64,000 nucleotides of DNA. Source: Bacteroidetes bacterium SCGC AAA795-G10 (GTDB taxonomy: Bacteria; Bacteroidota; Bacteroidia; Flavobacteriales; Flavobacteriaceae). The stretch spans positions 62,001 to 126,000 of the forward strand of contig QFDA01000003.1 in NCBI GenBank assembly GCA_003130815.1, written 5' to 3'. Both the position numbers and the translations under genes were made by a program. Shown piece after piece: positions 1 through 8,779 of the stretch (position 1 is its first letter; each line of letters opens with the position of its first letter). A model generated the notes under the pieces. The model searched no databases. It saw nothing but the letters and a program-made list of their open reading frames with translations, and was not told where the DNA came from.

Positions 1-1
1 A

Positions 2-1096
2 ATGTTAAGTATGGAGAAAAATCTTTTACCAAAGGCTTATGTTGAAAGATTTAGCTTAGCTCAATTTTCTGTTCCTCCTTTATCCTGGCCATTAGTCAAG
101 AAATCTTTAAAGAGATACTTAGGGTCTGATCCGGAAAATATTTTTGACACATTCAATGTAAAATCTGAGAATGCTGCAAGCATCGGCCAAGTTCATCGAG
201 CAACAAAAAATGGTAAAAAGCTAGCTGTAAAAATTCAATATCCCGGGGTTGCGAATAGTATAAGTTCTGATTTATCAATGGTTAAACCAATCGCGCTAAA
301 AATTTTTAACTTGAAAGGCAAAGACATAGAAAAATATTTTCAAGAAGTCAAATATAAGTTGCTTGAAGAAACCGACTATGAAATTGAACTTAAAAACAGC
401 CAATTCATCTCTAAAGCTTGCAGTAAAATACCGAATTTAATTTTTCCTAACTATTATCCTGAATTGACCACAAAAAAAACTTTGACAATGGATTGGATGG
501 AAGGAACACATCTTTCGGAGTTTGTAAAAAAAAATAAAACAAAGAATAATGACAATAAATTAGGTCAAACCCTTTGGGACTTTTATATGTTTCAAATCCA
601 CGGTTTAAAAAAAGTTCAGGCTGATCCACACCCCGGAAACTTTTTAGTTTCAAAGAAGGGATCTTTGATTGCCATAGATTTTGGATGTATAAAAGAAATA
701 CCTGAGAATTTTTATGTTCCATATTTTGAGCTTTCAAAAAAAGAAAATATTGAAGACTTGAAAATTTTCAGAGGATTATTAAAAGAACTTGAGATCCTTA
801 CCCCTTACGATACGAACGAAGAAGCCACTTTTTTTACAAGTCTGTTTCAAAAAATGATGCGCTTATTTACTCTCCCTTTTCAAAGTAAATATTTTGATTT
901 CTCAAACCAACGATTTTGGGAAAAAATTTCAGGGCTTTTAAATGAATTTACTGAAGACCCAAAGTTGAGGAAATTGAACGGAAATAGAGGATCAAAACAT
1001 TTCATATATATCAATCGTACTTTTTTTGGATTATATCACCTTCTTCATGATTTAAATGCAAAAATCAAAACAGATTCTTATCAAAAATATATTTAA
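2..1096 (+). CDS. AarF/UbiB (ABC1) family protein kinase-like protein, 5' end outside window
   Basis: Member of the ABC1/UbiB atypical kinase family, whose members support quinone or lipid metabolism by a poorly understood ATP-dependent step. Visible motifs are the alanine-rich nucleotide loop NAASIGQVHRA near residue 60, AVKIQYPG with the ATP-binding lysine, the catalytic loop QADPHPGNF near residue 210 and the metal-binding IDFG. The first methionine (MLSMEKN) corresponds to the end of the KxGQ region found about 75 residues into intact homologues, so this is not the true start; the gene begins upstream of the window. It ends 63 bases before the FabH-type gene on the same strand. Family confident; substrate unknown. 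Flavobacteria use menaquinone, so a ubiquinone role by name would be misleading. Confidence 0.9.
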   Translation: MLSMEKNLLPKAYVERFSLAQFSVPPLSWPLVKKSLKRYLGSDPENIFDTFNVKSENAASIGQVHRATKNGKKLAVKIQYPGVANSISSDLSMVKPIALKIFNLKGKDIEKYFQEVKYKLLEETDYEIELKNSQFISKACSKIPNLIFPNYYPELTTKKTLTMDWMEGTHLSEFVKKNKTKNNDNKLGQTLWDFYMFQIHGLKKVQADPHPGNFLVSKKGSLIAIDFGCIKEIPENFYVPYFELSKKENIEDLKIFRGLLKELEILTPYDTNEEATFFTSLFQKMMRLFTLPFQSKYFDFSNQRFWEKISGLLNEFTEDPKLRKLNGNRGSKHFIYINRTFFGLYHLLHDLNAKIKTDSYQKYI

Positions 1097-1159
1097 TTAA
1101 AGCTCCTGTTTGCATGGATTTTTATTTAAAAAATGTATTTTCCCATTAAATTGATTTAA

Positions 1160-2167
1160 ATGTATAATTCAAAAATTATAGGATTAGGTAAATATTTACC
1201 TGATAATATAGTTTCCAACACTGATCTAGAAAAAATAATGGATACTACTGATGCTTGGATACAAGAAAGAACTGGAATTAGAGAAAGAAGGCACATTGTA
1301 AAGGGAAGTGAAGATACTACATTTACAATGGGTGTGAAAGCATCAAAAATTGCAATTGAGAGGGCAGGTATAACATCTAAAGAAATTGATTTGATCTTGT
1401 TTGCTACTTTAAGCCCAGATTACTATTTTCCTGGTTCAGGTGTATTAGTCCAAGATGCATTAGATATCCCAGATTGTCCAGCAATGGATATTCGCATGCA
1501 GTGTTCAGGATTTATATATGCTGTTGCCACTGCAGATCAATTTATCAAAACAGGTATGTACAAAAATGTTTTAGTTATAGGATCAGAATATCACTCAGGA
1601 GGATTAGAAATGAATACAAGAGGAAGAAACATTTCAGTAATTTTTGGAGATGGTGCAGGTGCGATTGTAATGACACGTTCTGAAAATAAAAATAAAGGTA
1701 TTTTGCATTCTCAACTTCACTCTCAGGGGAAATATGCAGAAGAACTTTCTTTAATTGGTCCAAATACTAGACGCTGGGTTCCAGAAATTTTGGAAGAAAA
1801 TGATCCTGATGATGTTTCTTATTTTCCTCATATGAATGGTCAGTTCGTTTTTAAAAATGCTGTCATCAGATTTTCTGAAGTCATTAATGCTGGTTTAAAA
1901 AAGACTGGTTGGCAACCGAGCGATATTGATATGTTAATTCCACATCAAGCAAATCTTCGAATTTCTCAATTTGTTCAAAAAAAGTTTGGTTTAAGAGATG
2001 ATCAAGTTTTTAATAACATACAAGTTTATGGAAATACGACTGCTGCTTCAATACCTATTGCTCTGACAGAGGCCTGGGAGGGGGGTAAAATAAAAGAAGA
2101 TAGTAAGGTAATCTTAGCTGCTTTTGGAAGCGGTTTTACATGGGGTAGTATTTCTATAAAATGGTAA
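1160..2167 (+). CDS. 3-oxoacyl-ACP synthase III family protein (FabH-like)
   Basis: Thiolase-fold condensing enzyme that joins an acyl-CoA starter to malonyl-ACP to begin fatty-acid synthesis, or a close relative acting on another acyl substrate. The catalytic triad is intact: Cys115 in MQCSGF, His262 in PHQANLR and Asn292 in VYGNTTA. At 335 residues it is the normal FabH length. The N-terminal MYNSKIIGLGKYLPD is typical. The last 7 bases overlap the start of the CoA-binding protein gene, so the two are probably co-transcribed. Bacteroidota often carry several FabH paralogues (the housekeeping one is usually beside plsX/rpmF), so a specialised role is possible and I give no symbol. Confidence 0.92.
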   Translation: MYNSKIIGLGKYLPDNIVSNTDLEKIMDTTDAWIQERTGIRERRHIVKGSEDTTFTMGVKASKIAIERAGITSKEIDLILFATLSPDYYFPGSGVLVQDALDIPDCPAMDIRMQCSGFIYAVATADQFIKTGMYKNVLVIGSEYHSGGLEMNTRGRNISVIFGDGAGAIVMTRSENKNKGILHSQLHSQGKYAEELSLIGPNTRRWVPEILEENDPDDVSYFPHMNGQFVFKNAVIRFSEVINAGLKKTGWQPSDIDMLIPHQANLRISQFVQKKFGLRDDQVFNNIQVYGNTTAASIPIALTEAWEGGKIKEDSKVILAAFGSGFTWGSISIKW

Positions 2168-2526
2168 GTTTAAAGACACTAGTTATTGGCGCTTCAACCA
2201 ATCCAAGTAGGTACTCCTATAAAGTAGTTACGATATTAAAGAGCAAAAATATTTCAGTAGTACCAATGGGTTTAAACCAGGGGAAAATTGATTCTATAGA
2301 GATTGTCTCACCCTTAAAACCCCAAGAAAACATTCATACGGTATCTCTTTATATCCGACCAATTTTACAAGAAGAATATTTTGATTTTGTTATAAGTCTA
2401 GAACCTAAAAGAGTATTGTTTAATCCAGGTACAGAAAATCATAGATTCAACAAGTTACTAGATGAAAAAAATATTTATTGGGAAAACGCCTGTAGTCTAG
2501 TACTTCTTTCTACGAATCAATACTAA
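2161..2526 (+). CDS. CoA-binding domain protein (YccU-like)
   Basis: A 121-residue single Rossmann-type CoA-binding domain protein. The N-terminal strand and loop LVIGASTNPSRYSYKVV match the nucleotide-binding region of the CoA_binding family (succinyl-CoA ligase alpha N-domain relatives), and LFNPGTENHRF near residue 90 matches the second conserved block of YccU-type proteins. Its cellular function is not established for this family. The ATG overlaps the end of the upstream FabH-type gene by 7 bases, which suggests translational coupling and fits acyl-CoA metabolism. Its 3' end runs 30 bases into the convergent symporter gene. Confidence 0.85.
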   Translation: MVSLKTLVIGASTNPSRYSYKVVTILKSKNISVVPMGLNQGKIDSIEIVSPLKPQENIHTVSLYIRPILQEEYFDFVISLEPKRVLFNPGTENHRFNKLLDEKNIYWENACSLVLLSTNQY

Positions 2527-3963
2527 TCCTAAAAATGTTAAAAGACCATTTAAGGGAAGCAATTCGTAACCTAATTCATAACCACCTAAAAAACTTGAAT
2601 CCAAATAACCTAGTGTGGTTATAAACACTAGAACAAACAAAAGTACAGGCCATAATAAATTCTCCTTTATTTTGTAATTAGTAAAGATGCCAAATGAAAA
2701 GAGTCCTAGGAGTGGTCCGTAGGTGTACCCAGCAACTGTTAAAAGACCATCAATTACATTACGATCCAAGATGTATTTGAATGAGATTACTATAATTATT
2801 AATAATAAACTCATACCAATGTGAATTTTCTTTCGAGTGTTCTTTTGATCAATTGGATTCTTTTTTTCAAAATTTAGAAAATCTACGCAAAAAGAAGTTG
2901 TTAGTGATGTAAGTGCACTGTCAGCGCTACTATATGCTGCAGCTATTAAGCCTAAAATAAATGTAATTGCGACTCCAAAACCGAGATTACCATTTAATGC
3001 GATTTCTGGGAATAGTAGATCAGTTTTTGGACTTCCATCCACATAAGGAACATTTATCCCTTGTTTTCCTGCATAAATGTATAATAAAGCGCCGAGAAGC
3101 ATAAATAGCCCTGTTACAATTACCAATACAAAACTGAATATGACCATATTCTTTTGCGCATCTTTCAAATTCCGACAACTCAAATTCTTTTGCATCATAT
3201 CTTGGTCTAAACCTGTCATACATATTGTTACAAATGCACCGCCAAGGATTGATTTTATAAAGTAATTACGACTCAATATTGAGTCACTCACAAAAACTTG
3301 ACTGTAATTTGATAACTCTTCAGAAAATATAAATTCATAAAAAGTAAAGCCAAGAGCTTCATTTATGTAATAAATTGATAATATAACTGATAAAATCATG
3401 AGACTGGTCTGAAGTGTATCTGTAAATACAATTGTCTTTATTCCTCCTTTTTGAGTATATATCCAAATCAATATTATCGATATTACTACAGTTACTTCAA
3501 ATGGTACGTTCCAGGTTTTAAAAATAAATTGTTGTAAAACAATTGAAACTAAAAATAATCGAAAAGCAGCACCTAGAACTCTTGATAGAAAGAAAAAAAA
3601 AGCTCCTGCAAAATGACTCTTTTTACCAAATCGGATTGAAAGATATTCATAAATAGATGTTACATTATTATTGTAATAAACAGGGAGCAAAATATAAGCA
3701 ACTATAATATAGCCTATCAGGTATCCTAAAACTACTTGAAAATATGTAAACTGAGAAGCTTGAACCCATCCAGGCACTGATATAAAAGTAACCCCAGATA
3801 AAGATGCTCCAACCATTCCGAAGGCAACAAGATACCATGGAGAATTACGATTAGCTGTAAAAAATGTTTCATTTGAATCTTCTTTTGATACTAAAAATGA
3901 GATTACCATCAAAACAAAGAAATATCCTACTATAAGAAAAAGAATGAAGGTGGGAGTAATCAT
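2497..3963 (-). CDS. sodium:solute symporter (SSS family)
   Basis: Inner-membrane Na+-coupled uptake protein of 488 residues with about 13 predicted hydrophobic helices beginning at ITPTFILFLIVGYFFVLMV. The conserved core is seen in GMVGASLSGVTFISVPGWV, and in the later helix FILGLIAAAYSSADSALTSL, whose Ser residues correspond to the Na2-site region of this fold. The substrate cannot be read from sequence; relatives carry sugars, sialic acid, proline or pantothenate. Divergent from recR across 62 bases. Its stop lies inside the 3' end of the CoA-binding protein gene on the other strand. Confidence 0.92.
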   Translation of the reverse strand: MITPTFILFLIVGYFFVLMVISFLVSKEDSNETFFTANRNSPWYLVAFGMVGASLSGVTFISVPGWVQASQFTYFQVVLGYLIGYIIVAYILLPVYYNNNVTSIYEYLSIRFGKKSHFAGAFFFFLSRVLGAAFRLFLVSIVLQQFIFKTWNVPFEVTVVISIILIWIYTQKGGIKTIVFTDTLQTSLMILSVILSIYYINEALGFTFYEFIFSEELSNYSQVFVSDSILSRNYFIKSILGGAFVTICMTGLDQDMMQKNLSCRNLKDAQKNMVIFSFVLVIVTGLFMLLGALLYIYAGKQGINVPYVDGSPKTDLLFPEIALNGNLGFGVAITFILGLIAAAYSSADSALTSLTTSFCVDFLNFEKKNPIDQKNTRKKIHIGMSLLLIIIVISFKYILDRNVIDGLLTVAGYTYGPLLGLFSFGIFTNYKIKENLLWPVLLFVLVFITTLGYLDSSFLGGYELGYELLPLNGLLTFLGLVLIRRKKY

Positions 3964-4025
3964 TGATGAATCATTTTTAAACTAATATACAAAAACTAAA
4001 AGCCTAGATTTTTGTAAATTTATTT

Positions 4026-4646
4026 ATGAATTTTTCTTCAAAATTACTCGAAAATGCTGTTCAAGAAATTGCTCAACTTCCAGGAATTGGACGAAGGACG
4101 GCTTTGCGGCTAGCACTTTATCTACTTAAACAGCCTAAAGATCAAACGCTAGCACTTTCCAAGTCTCTAAATGACCTTAGAGAATTTGTTATGTTTTGTG
4201 AAAGTTGTAACAATTTATCTGACCAGAAACTTTGTGAGATATGTTCTAATTTAAAACGTAACAAAAAAATTCTTTGTGTTGTTGAGGATATTCGTGATGT
4301 AATGGCAATCGAAAATACGGGCCAATTTCAAGGGATATATCATGTTTTAGGTGGAATAATTTCACCTATGGATGGTATAGGTCCAAAAGATTTAAAAATT
4401 GATTCGTTGGTTGAAAAAGTTAAAACTGGAGATGTAGAAGAAATAATTTTTGCTCTAAGCGCCACTATGGAAGCTGATACAACAAATTTTTATATATACA
4501 AATTAATACAGCCTTATAGTGTTAAAACATCAACAATAGCAAGGGGAATACCAGTAGGAGATGAATTAGAATATACCGATGAGGTCACACTAGGAAGATC
4601 AATTTTAGCTCGAATTCCTTTTGAATCCTCTATGACGAAAAATTGA
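4026..4646 (+). CDS. recR: recombination protein RecR
   Basis: RecFOR-pathway recombination mediator that forms a ring on DNA and helps load RecA at gaps. Family architecture is complete in 206 residues: helix-hairpin-helix with [14 protein letters not shown] near residue 17, a four-cysteine zinc finger (C58, C61, C70, C73), a Toprim domain starting at [12 protein letters not shown], and the C-terminal Walker-B-like region with [12 protein letters not shown]. It is a single gene with no dnaX neighbour here. A hairpin at 4664-4690 separates it from the downstream E2 gene. Confidence 0.97.
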   Translation: MNFSSKLLENAVQEIAQLPGIGRRTALRLALYLLKQPKDQTLALSKSLNDLREFVMFCESCNNLSDQKLCEICSNLKRNKKILCVVEDIRDVMAIENTGQFQGIYHVLGGIISPMDGIGPKDLKIDSLVEKVKTGDVEEIIFALSATMEADTTNFYIYKLIQPYSVKTSTIARGIPVGDELEYTDEVTLGRSILARIPFESSMTKN

Positions 4647-4663
4647 TTTTTGAGATAATATTT

Positions 4664-4690
4664 TGGTCAATAATAAATTCATTATTGCCA
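4664..4690. repeat. inverted repeat between recR and the E2 gene
   Basis: The arms CAATAAT (4668-4674) and ATTATTG (4681-4687) pair perfectly around a 6-base loop. The stem extends by TGG (4664-4666) with CCA (4688-4690) across one bulged T. No T-run follows on either strand, so it is a poor intrinsic terminator. Its right arm overlaps the putative -33 TTG of the E2 promoter, so it could be an operator. Confidence 0.5.
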
Positions 4691-4710
4691 AGTAAAAATT
4701 GATATTTTTG
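4685..4710 (+). promoter_or_regulatory. candidate Bacteroidota promoter for the E2 gene
   Basis: The -7 box TATTTTTG (4703-4710) matches TAnnTTTG exactly. The nearest upstream TTG (4685-4687) lies 15 bases away, shorter than the usual 17-23. Placing the G at -4 predicts a start near 4714, a 13-base leader before ATG 4727. Confidence 0.5.
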
Positions 4711-4726
4711 CAAAACTAAATATTAT

Positions 4727-6067
4727 ATGGGACAATATCATTTTAAATTACCTAAAATGGGTGAAAGTGTGACTGAAGCAACTGTAACTAAATGGTTAAA
4801 GCAGGTAGGTGATAAAGTAATATTAGATGATCCTATTGTTGAAATTGCGACTGATAAGGTTGATACCGATGTAATTTCTGAAGTTGAGGGTGTTATTTTG
4901 GAACAGCGATTTAAAGAAAATGATGTCGTTCAGGTTGGAGAAACGCTTTTAGTAATTGAGACAGAAGAAGAAATAGATTCTATATCATTACCAGATCAGA
5001 GTAAAAAGCCTACTGAGCCCGAAAAGAATAAAAAATCAGAAAATGAGGTAGTGGCCTCTATTTTGGAAGAAGAAATGGATTCAATAGATAATTTAATAAC
5101 TTCTCCGGTTGAGCCTTCAAAACGTTTTTATTCTCCTCTTATTAAAAGCATTTCAAAAAAGGAGGGAATCCTTCAAGAAGAATTAGATAGAATTCCAGGT
5201 ACAGGAAAAAACCAACGTTTAACAAAAAGCGATTTACTTGATTATTTAAAAAATAGACCTTTTAAAGATTCTTCTAAAACTGAGGTTTATGCAAAATCAT
5301 CTAATGACTTAACCCCGTCAATTGAAAACCCTATTGTCACGGAACCACTTTTAAAAGGACAAAATCAGATTTTAGAAATGACACGAATGGAGAAGTTGAT
5401 ATCCGAACACATGAAATCAAGTATAGAAACTTCGGCCCATGTACAGTCTTTTATTGAAGCAGATGTGACAGATCTCTGGGATTGGCGTGAAAAAGAGAAA
5501 GAGTTATTTTTAAAACGTGAAAATGAAAAACTAACTTTTACCCCCCTGTTTGTAACTGCAATTATAAAAGCTCTTAGGGACTATCCAATGTTAAACAGTA
5601 GTGTTGAGAATGAAAGGATAATTATAAAAAAAGAAATTAATATTGGAATGGCTACTGCATTACCAGACGGTAATTTAATCGTCCCAGTTATAAAAAATGC
5701 AGATCACTTAAATTTGGTAGGTCTTACTAAGGCTGTTAATGATTTGGCTAATCGTGCACGAAAAAATCAACTAATACCAGAGGAGGTTCAAGAAGGTACA
5801 TATACATTTACTAATATTGGAAATTTTGGATCCATTATGGGTACACCAATTATAAATCAGCCACAAGTAGGGATTCTTGCAATTGGTATAATTAGAAAAA
5901 TGCCATCAGTTATAGAAACGCCAAATGGTGATTTTATAGGTGTAAGAAGAAAAGTAATTTTATCCCACAGCTACGATCATCGTATTATAAATGGTGCAAC
6001 TGGAGGTCTTTTTGTTAAACGTGTAGCAGAATATCTTGAAAATTGGAATGAAAATTCTCCCTTCTAA
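4727..6067 (+). CDS. 2-oxo acid dehydrogenase E2 component (dihydrolipoamide acyltransferase)
   Basis: Core acyltransferase of a 2-oxoacid dehydrogenase complex; transfers acyl groups from lipoamide to CoA. Domains in order: lipoyl domain 1-80 with the lipoylated lysine K44 in EIATDKVDTDV; an acidic linker; E3/E1-binding domain about 134-174; another linker; catalytic acyltransferase domain about 215-446. The catalytic histidine H418 is present in SYDHRIINGATGG, but the usual HxxxDG motif reads HRIING, with Asn422 in place of Asp. The single lipoyl domain and sequence resemble branched-chain or 2-oxoglutarate type E2s of Bacteroidota; which substrate is used is not decidable here, and the E1 and E3 genes are not in the window. 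Confidence 0.93.
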   Translation: MGQYHFKLPKMGESVTEATVTKWLKQVGDKVILDDPIVEIATDKVDTDVISEVEGVILEQRFKENDVVQVGETLLVIETEEEIDSISLPDQSKKPTEPEKNKKSENEVVASILEEEMDSIDNLITSPVEPSKRFYSPLIKSISKKEGILQEELDRIPGTGKNQRLTKSDLLDYLKNRPFKDSSKTEVYAKSSNDLTPSIENPIVTEPLLKGQNQILEMTRMEKLISEHMKSSIETSAHVQSFIEADVTDLWDWREKEKELFLKRENEKLTFTPLFVTAIIKALRDYPMLNSSVENERIIIKKEINIGMATALPDGNLIVPVIKNADHLNLVGLTKAVNDLANRARKNQLIPEEVQEGTYTFTNIGNFGSIMGTPIINQPQVGILAIGIIRKMPSVIETPNGDFIGVRRKVILSHSYDHRIINGATGGLFVKRVAEYLENWNENSPF

Positions 6068-6079
6068 ACAAGTATACAA

Positions 6080-6853
6080 ATGAAATTAAAATTAACTAAG
6101 CCACTTTGTTTTTTTGACTTGGAAACAACTGGGACTGACGTAAGCAAGGACCGCATAATAGAAATTGCAATAATCAAAGTTAATACTGATGGCTCAAGAG
6201 AATCACTTGAAGTTAGATTAAATCCTGGGATTCCAATACCTCCTGAATCTACTCTAATACACGGGATAACCGATGAGATGGTTGCCAATGAACCAAAATT
6301 TAAAGATAAAGCTAGAAATATATACAATTTCTTAAAAGGCTGTGATTTAGCTGGTTTTAATTCAGACAGATTTGACATACCCCTTCTAGTTGAAGAATTA
6401 TTAAGAGCAGACTTAGATTTCGATTTTAAAAATACAAAGACAATTGATGTACAAAATATATTTCATAAAATGGAGGCAAGGACTCTTTCTGCTGCGTTAA
6501 AGTTTTATTGTGATAAGGAGCTCACTGATGCTCATACTGCTATCGCAGATGCAAAAGCGACACTCGATGTTTTGCTTGCACAATTAGATCGTTATTCAGA
6601 ATTAGAACCGAATGTAGATTTTTTGAATGATTTTAGTACCAGAAAAAAAACAGCTGATTTTGCAGGGTTTCTAATTTACAATAAAGATGATGAAATTTGT
6701 TTTGGTTTTGGTAAGCATAAAGGGAAAAAAGTTAACGAAATAATTAAAGAAGAGCCTGGATATTTTGGATGGATTTTAAATGCTGACTTCCCAAGATATA
6801 CTAAGAAGATTTTAACAGAAATAAAGTTAAATTCAATGAACACTAAAGAATAA
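6080..6853 (+). CDS. DnaQ-like 3'-5' exonuclease (DEDDh)
   Basis: Exonuclease of the DNA polymerase III epsilon type. Exo I motif FFDLETTGTD supplies D13 and E15, and the Exo III motif HTAIADAKAT near residue 160 supplies the histidine and aspartate of the DEDDh class. The C-terminal part from about residue 215 (FGFGKHKGKKVNEI) resembles a small extension seen on many Bacteroidota exonucleases of this type and is not part of the nuclease fold. At 257 residues the protein lacks a clear polymerase-binding tail, so it may be a proofreading subunit or a free-standing repair exonuclease. It starts 12 bases after the E2 gene and is followed by the FAH-family gene after 4 bases. Confidence 0.9.
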   Translation: MKLKLTKPLCFFDLETTGTDVSKDRIIEIAIIKVNTDGSRESLEVRLNPGIPIPPESTLIHGITDEMVANEPKFKDKARNIYNFLKGCDLAGFNSDRFDIPLLVEELLRADLDFDFKNTKTIDVQNIFHKMEARTLSAALKFYCDKELTDAHTAIADAKATLDVLLAQLDRYSELEPNVDFLNDFSTRKKTADFAGFLIYNKDDEICFGFGKHKGKKVNEIIKEEPGYFGWILNADFPRYTKKILTEIKLNSMNTKE

Positions 6854-6857
6854 ATTT

Positions 6858-7469
6858 GTGAAAATTATTTGTGTAGGAAGAAATTATGTCGATCATATTG
6901 AAGAATTAAAAAATGATAAACCGGATGAGCCTATATTATTTATTAAACCCGACACTTCAATCATTCAAAAAAAACAGCCATTTTTTTTCCCTCATTTTAC
7001 AAATGATATTCACTATGAGGTAGAACTTTTAGTCAGAATTAATAAAATTGGTAAACATATTCAAACCAAGTTTGCCCCAAAGTATTACGATGAAATAGGT
7101 CTGGGAATTGATTTCACCGCTAGATCACTACAAAATGAATTAAAATCTAAAAGCCTACCATGGGAGAAGGCAAAATCTTTTGACGGCTCAACCTTAATTG
7201 GCGATTGGTTTTCAAAGAAAGAATTTAAAAATATAAATAACATCAATTTTTCTTTAGAAAGAAATGGTTCTAAAGTTCAAATTGGGAATACAAATAAAAT
7301 GTTATGGAAGATAGATGAGCTAATTAGCTATGTCTCAACATTTTTTACTCTAAAGATTGGTGATATTCTATTTACTGGAACTCCCTCAGGTGTTGGGAAC
7401 ATACATAAAAATGATAATTTAAGGGGTTATTTAGAAAGAAAAATAGCTTTTTCAATTAATATTAAATGA
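6858..7469 (+). CDS. fumarylacetoacetate hydrolase (FAH) family protein
   Basis: A 203-residue FAH-fold enzyme; family members hydrolyse or decarboxylate C-C bonds of acylpyruvates and related acids using a bound divalent metal. Metal ligands are visible as the acidic pair in HYEVELLVRI near residue 55 and the aspartate in GLGIDFTARSLQ, with the conserved lysine and GTPSGVG loop at the C-terminus. Translation starts at GTG 6858. The stop overlaps the ATG of cinA as ATGA (7466-7469). The short, single-domain form matches acylpyruvase or oxaloacetate decarboxylase/tautomerase (FAHD1-like) proteins; exact substrate unknown. Confidence 0.9.
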   Translation: MKIICVGRNYVDHIEELKNDKPDEPILFIKPDTSIIQKKQPFFFPHFTNDIHYEVELLVRINKIGKHIQTKFAPKYYDEIGLGIDFTARSLQNELKSKSLPWEKAKSFDGSTLIGDWFSKKEFKNINNINFSLERNGSKVQIGNTNKMLWKIDELISYVSTFFTLKIGDILFTGTPSGVGNIHKNDNLRGYLERKIAFSINIK

Positions 7470-8707
7470 AAGCAGAACTTATAACTATAGGTGATGAAAT
7501 TCTCATTGGTCAAATTGTAAATACTAATTCTGTATTTTTAGCAAAAGCACTAAATAATATAGGAATTGAGATTGTACAAATTACAAGTATTTCAGATAAA
7601 AAAGACGATATTATAAGTGCACTTAAATTGTCAGGAAAAAGGGCAAAACTTGTAATTCTAACTGGTGGATTAGGACCAACTAGTGATGATCTTACAAAAC
7701 AAACTTTGTGTTCTTTTTTTAATGATAAATTGATTGAGAACAAAGAAATACTTGACCACATTGAAGAAATCTTCCAAAAATATGTCACAACTCCAATAAA
7801 TGATCAGAACAGGAAACAAGCTTTACTTCCATCCAAAGCAAAAATTTTCAAAAATAATTATGGAACAGCTTCAGGAATGTGGTTTGAAAAAAATGGACAG
7901 GTAATTATTTCTTTACCAGGTGTACCTTTTGAAATGAAATCATTAATGACCAATGAAGTAATTCCTAAACTACAAAATCATTTTACCCGTCCATTTATAG
8001 TTCATAAAACAATAATTACCTATGGTTTAGGCGAAAGTGCAATCGCAGAAATAATTTCTACTTGGGAAAATTCTTTACCAGATGACCTAAAACTAGCATA
8101 CTTACCTAATTTAGGTAGAGTTAGACTTCGCATTTCTGGAAAAGGACCGGATAGAAAGTCAATCAATGATAAGATAGATAGGGAAGTAGACAAACTTTTA
8201 CCCCTAATTAAAGATATTTTTGTTGGTTATGAAGATGTATCTTCTTTTGAGGAAAAAATACAAGCACAATTTTTATTAAAAAACAAGACTTTATCTTTAG
8301 CAGAAAGTTGTACAGGTGGTGAAATATCAGCACGTTTGGCTAAAGTACCAGGGGCTTCAAAATATTTCGTAGGCAGTATTATTTCATATCAAACCCAATC
8401 TAAATCCGATTTGCTTTCTGTTCCAAAAAACATTATTGAAAAAAACTCAGTTGTTAGTAAACAAGTTGCTGAAATGATGGCTCAAAACGTACGTAAAAAA
8501 TTTAATTCCAGTTTAGGTGTTGCAACTACAGGTAATGCTGGGCCTTCCAAAGGTGATTCAGATGCTGAAATTGGAACTGTTTGGATATCAATATCATCAG
8601 ATAAAAGAATTATAAGCGAAAGATTTACATTCGGTAAGCATAGAGAAAGGGTAATTGGAAAAGCAGTGAACAAGGCACTAGAGATGGTTTACAGAGAAAT
8701 AATATAA
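7466..8707 (+). CDS. cinA: CinA family protein (nicotinamide-nucleotide amidohydrolase)
   Basis: Two-domain CinA of 413 residues. The N-terminal molybdopterin-binding-like domain (about 1-170; AELITIGDEILIGQ and LTGGLGPTSDD) is linked in the family to ADP-ribose pyrophosphatase activity. The C-terminal domain (about 255-413; LAESCTGGEISARL and TGNAGPSKGD) matches the PncC-type nicotinamide mononucleotide deamidase that recycles NMN. Coupled to the FAH-family gene by a 4-base overlap. The following 72 bases contain the promoter of the ribosomal protein operon. Confidence 0.95.
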   Translation: MKAELITIGDEILIGQIVNTNSVFLAKALNNIGIEIVQITSISDKKDDIISALKLSGKRAKLVILTGGLGPTSDDLTKQTLCSFFNDKLIENKEILDHIEEIFQKYVTTPINDQNRKQALLPSKAKIFKNNYGTASGMWFEKNGQVIISLPGVPFEMKSLMTNEVIPKLQNHFTRPFIVHKTIITYGLGESAIAEIISTWENSLPDDLKLAYLPNLGRVRLRISGKGPDRKSINDKIDREVDKLLPLIKDIFVGYEDVSSFEEKIQAQFLLKNKTLSLAESCTGGEISARLAKVPGASKYFVGSIISYQTQSKSDLLSVPKNIIEKNSVVSKQVAEMMAQNVRKKFNSSLGVATTGNAGPSKGDSDAEIGTVWISISSDKRIISERFTFGKHRERVIGKAVNKALEMVYREII

Positions 8708-8732
8708 AATTCTTATTTTTCAAAAAACAATT

Positions 8733-8761
8733 TTGAAACTGTTTAAAAAACAGTAAATTTG
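8733..8761 (+). promoter_or_regulatory. promoter of rpmB-rpmG-DUF4295
   Basis: The best Bacteroidota promoter in the window: TTG at 8733-8735 (within TTTTG), 18-base spacer, then TAAATTTG at 8754-8761, an exact TAnnTTTG match. The predicted start near 8765 gives a leader of about 15 bases to ATG 8780. This rules out the TTG codon at 8759 as a start for L28, because it sits inside the -7 box. Confidence 0.8.
8738..8754. repeat. inverted repeat inside the rpmB promoter spacer
   Basis: ACTGTTT (8738-8744), three A, then AAACAGT (8748-8754): a perfect 7+7 dyad that fills almost exactly the spacer between the -33 and -7 elements. The position suits a repressor site. As RNA it would lie upstream of the predicted start, so it is not a leader structure; without a T-run it is not a good cinA terminator. 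Confidence 0.6.
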
Positions 8762-8779
8762 CAGCCGTATAAATTTATT

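Noticed and set aside
8759-8779. Upstream TTG start that would extend L28 by seven residues
   Set aside because: The codon overlaps the -7 promoter box and the added residues are not part of conserved L28.
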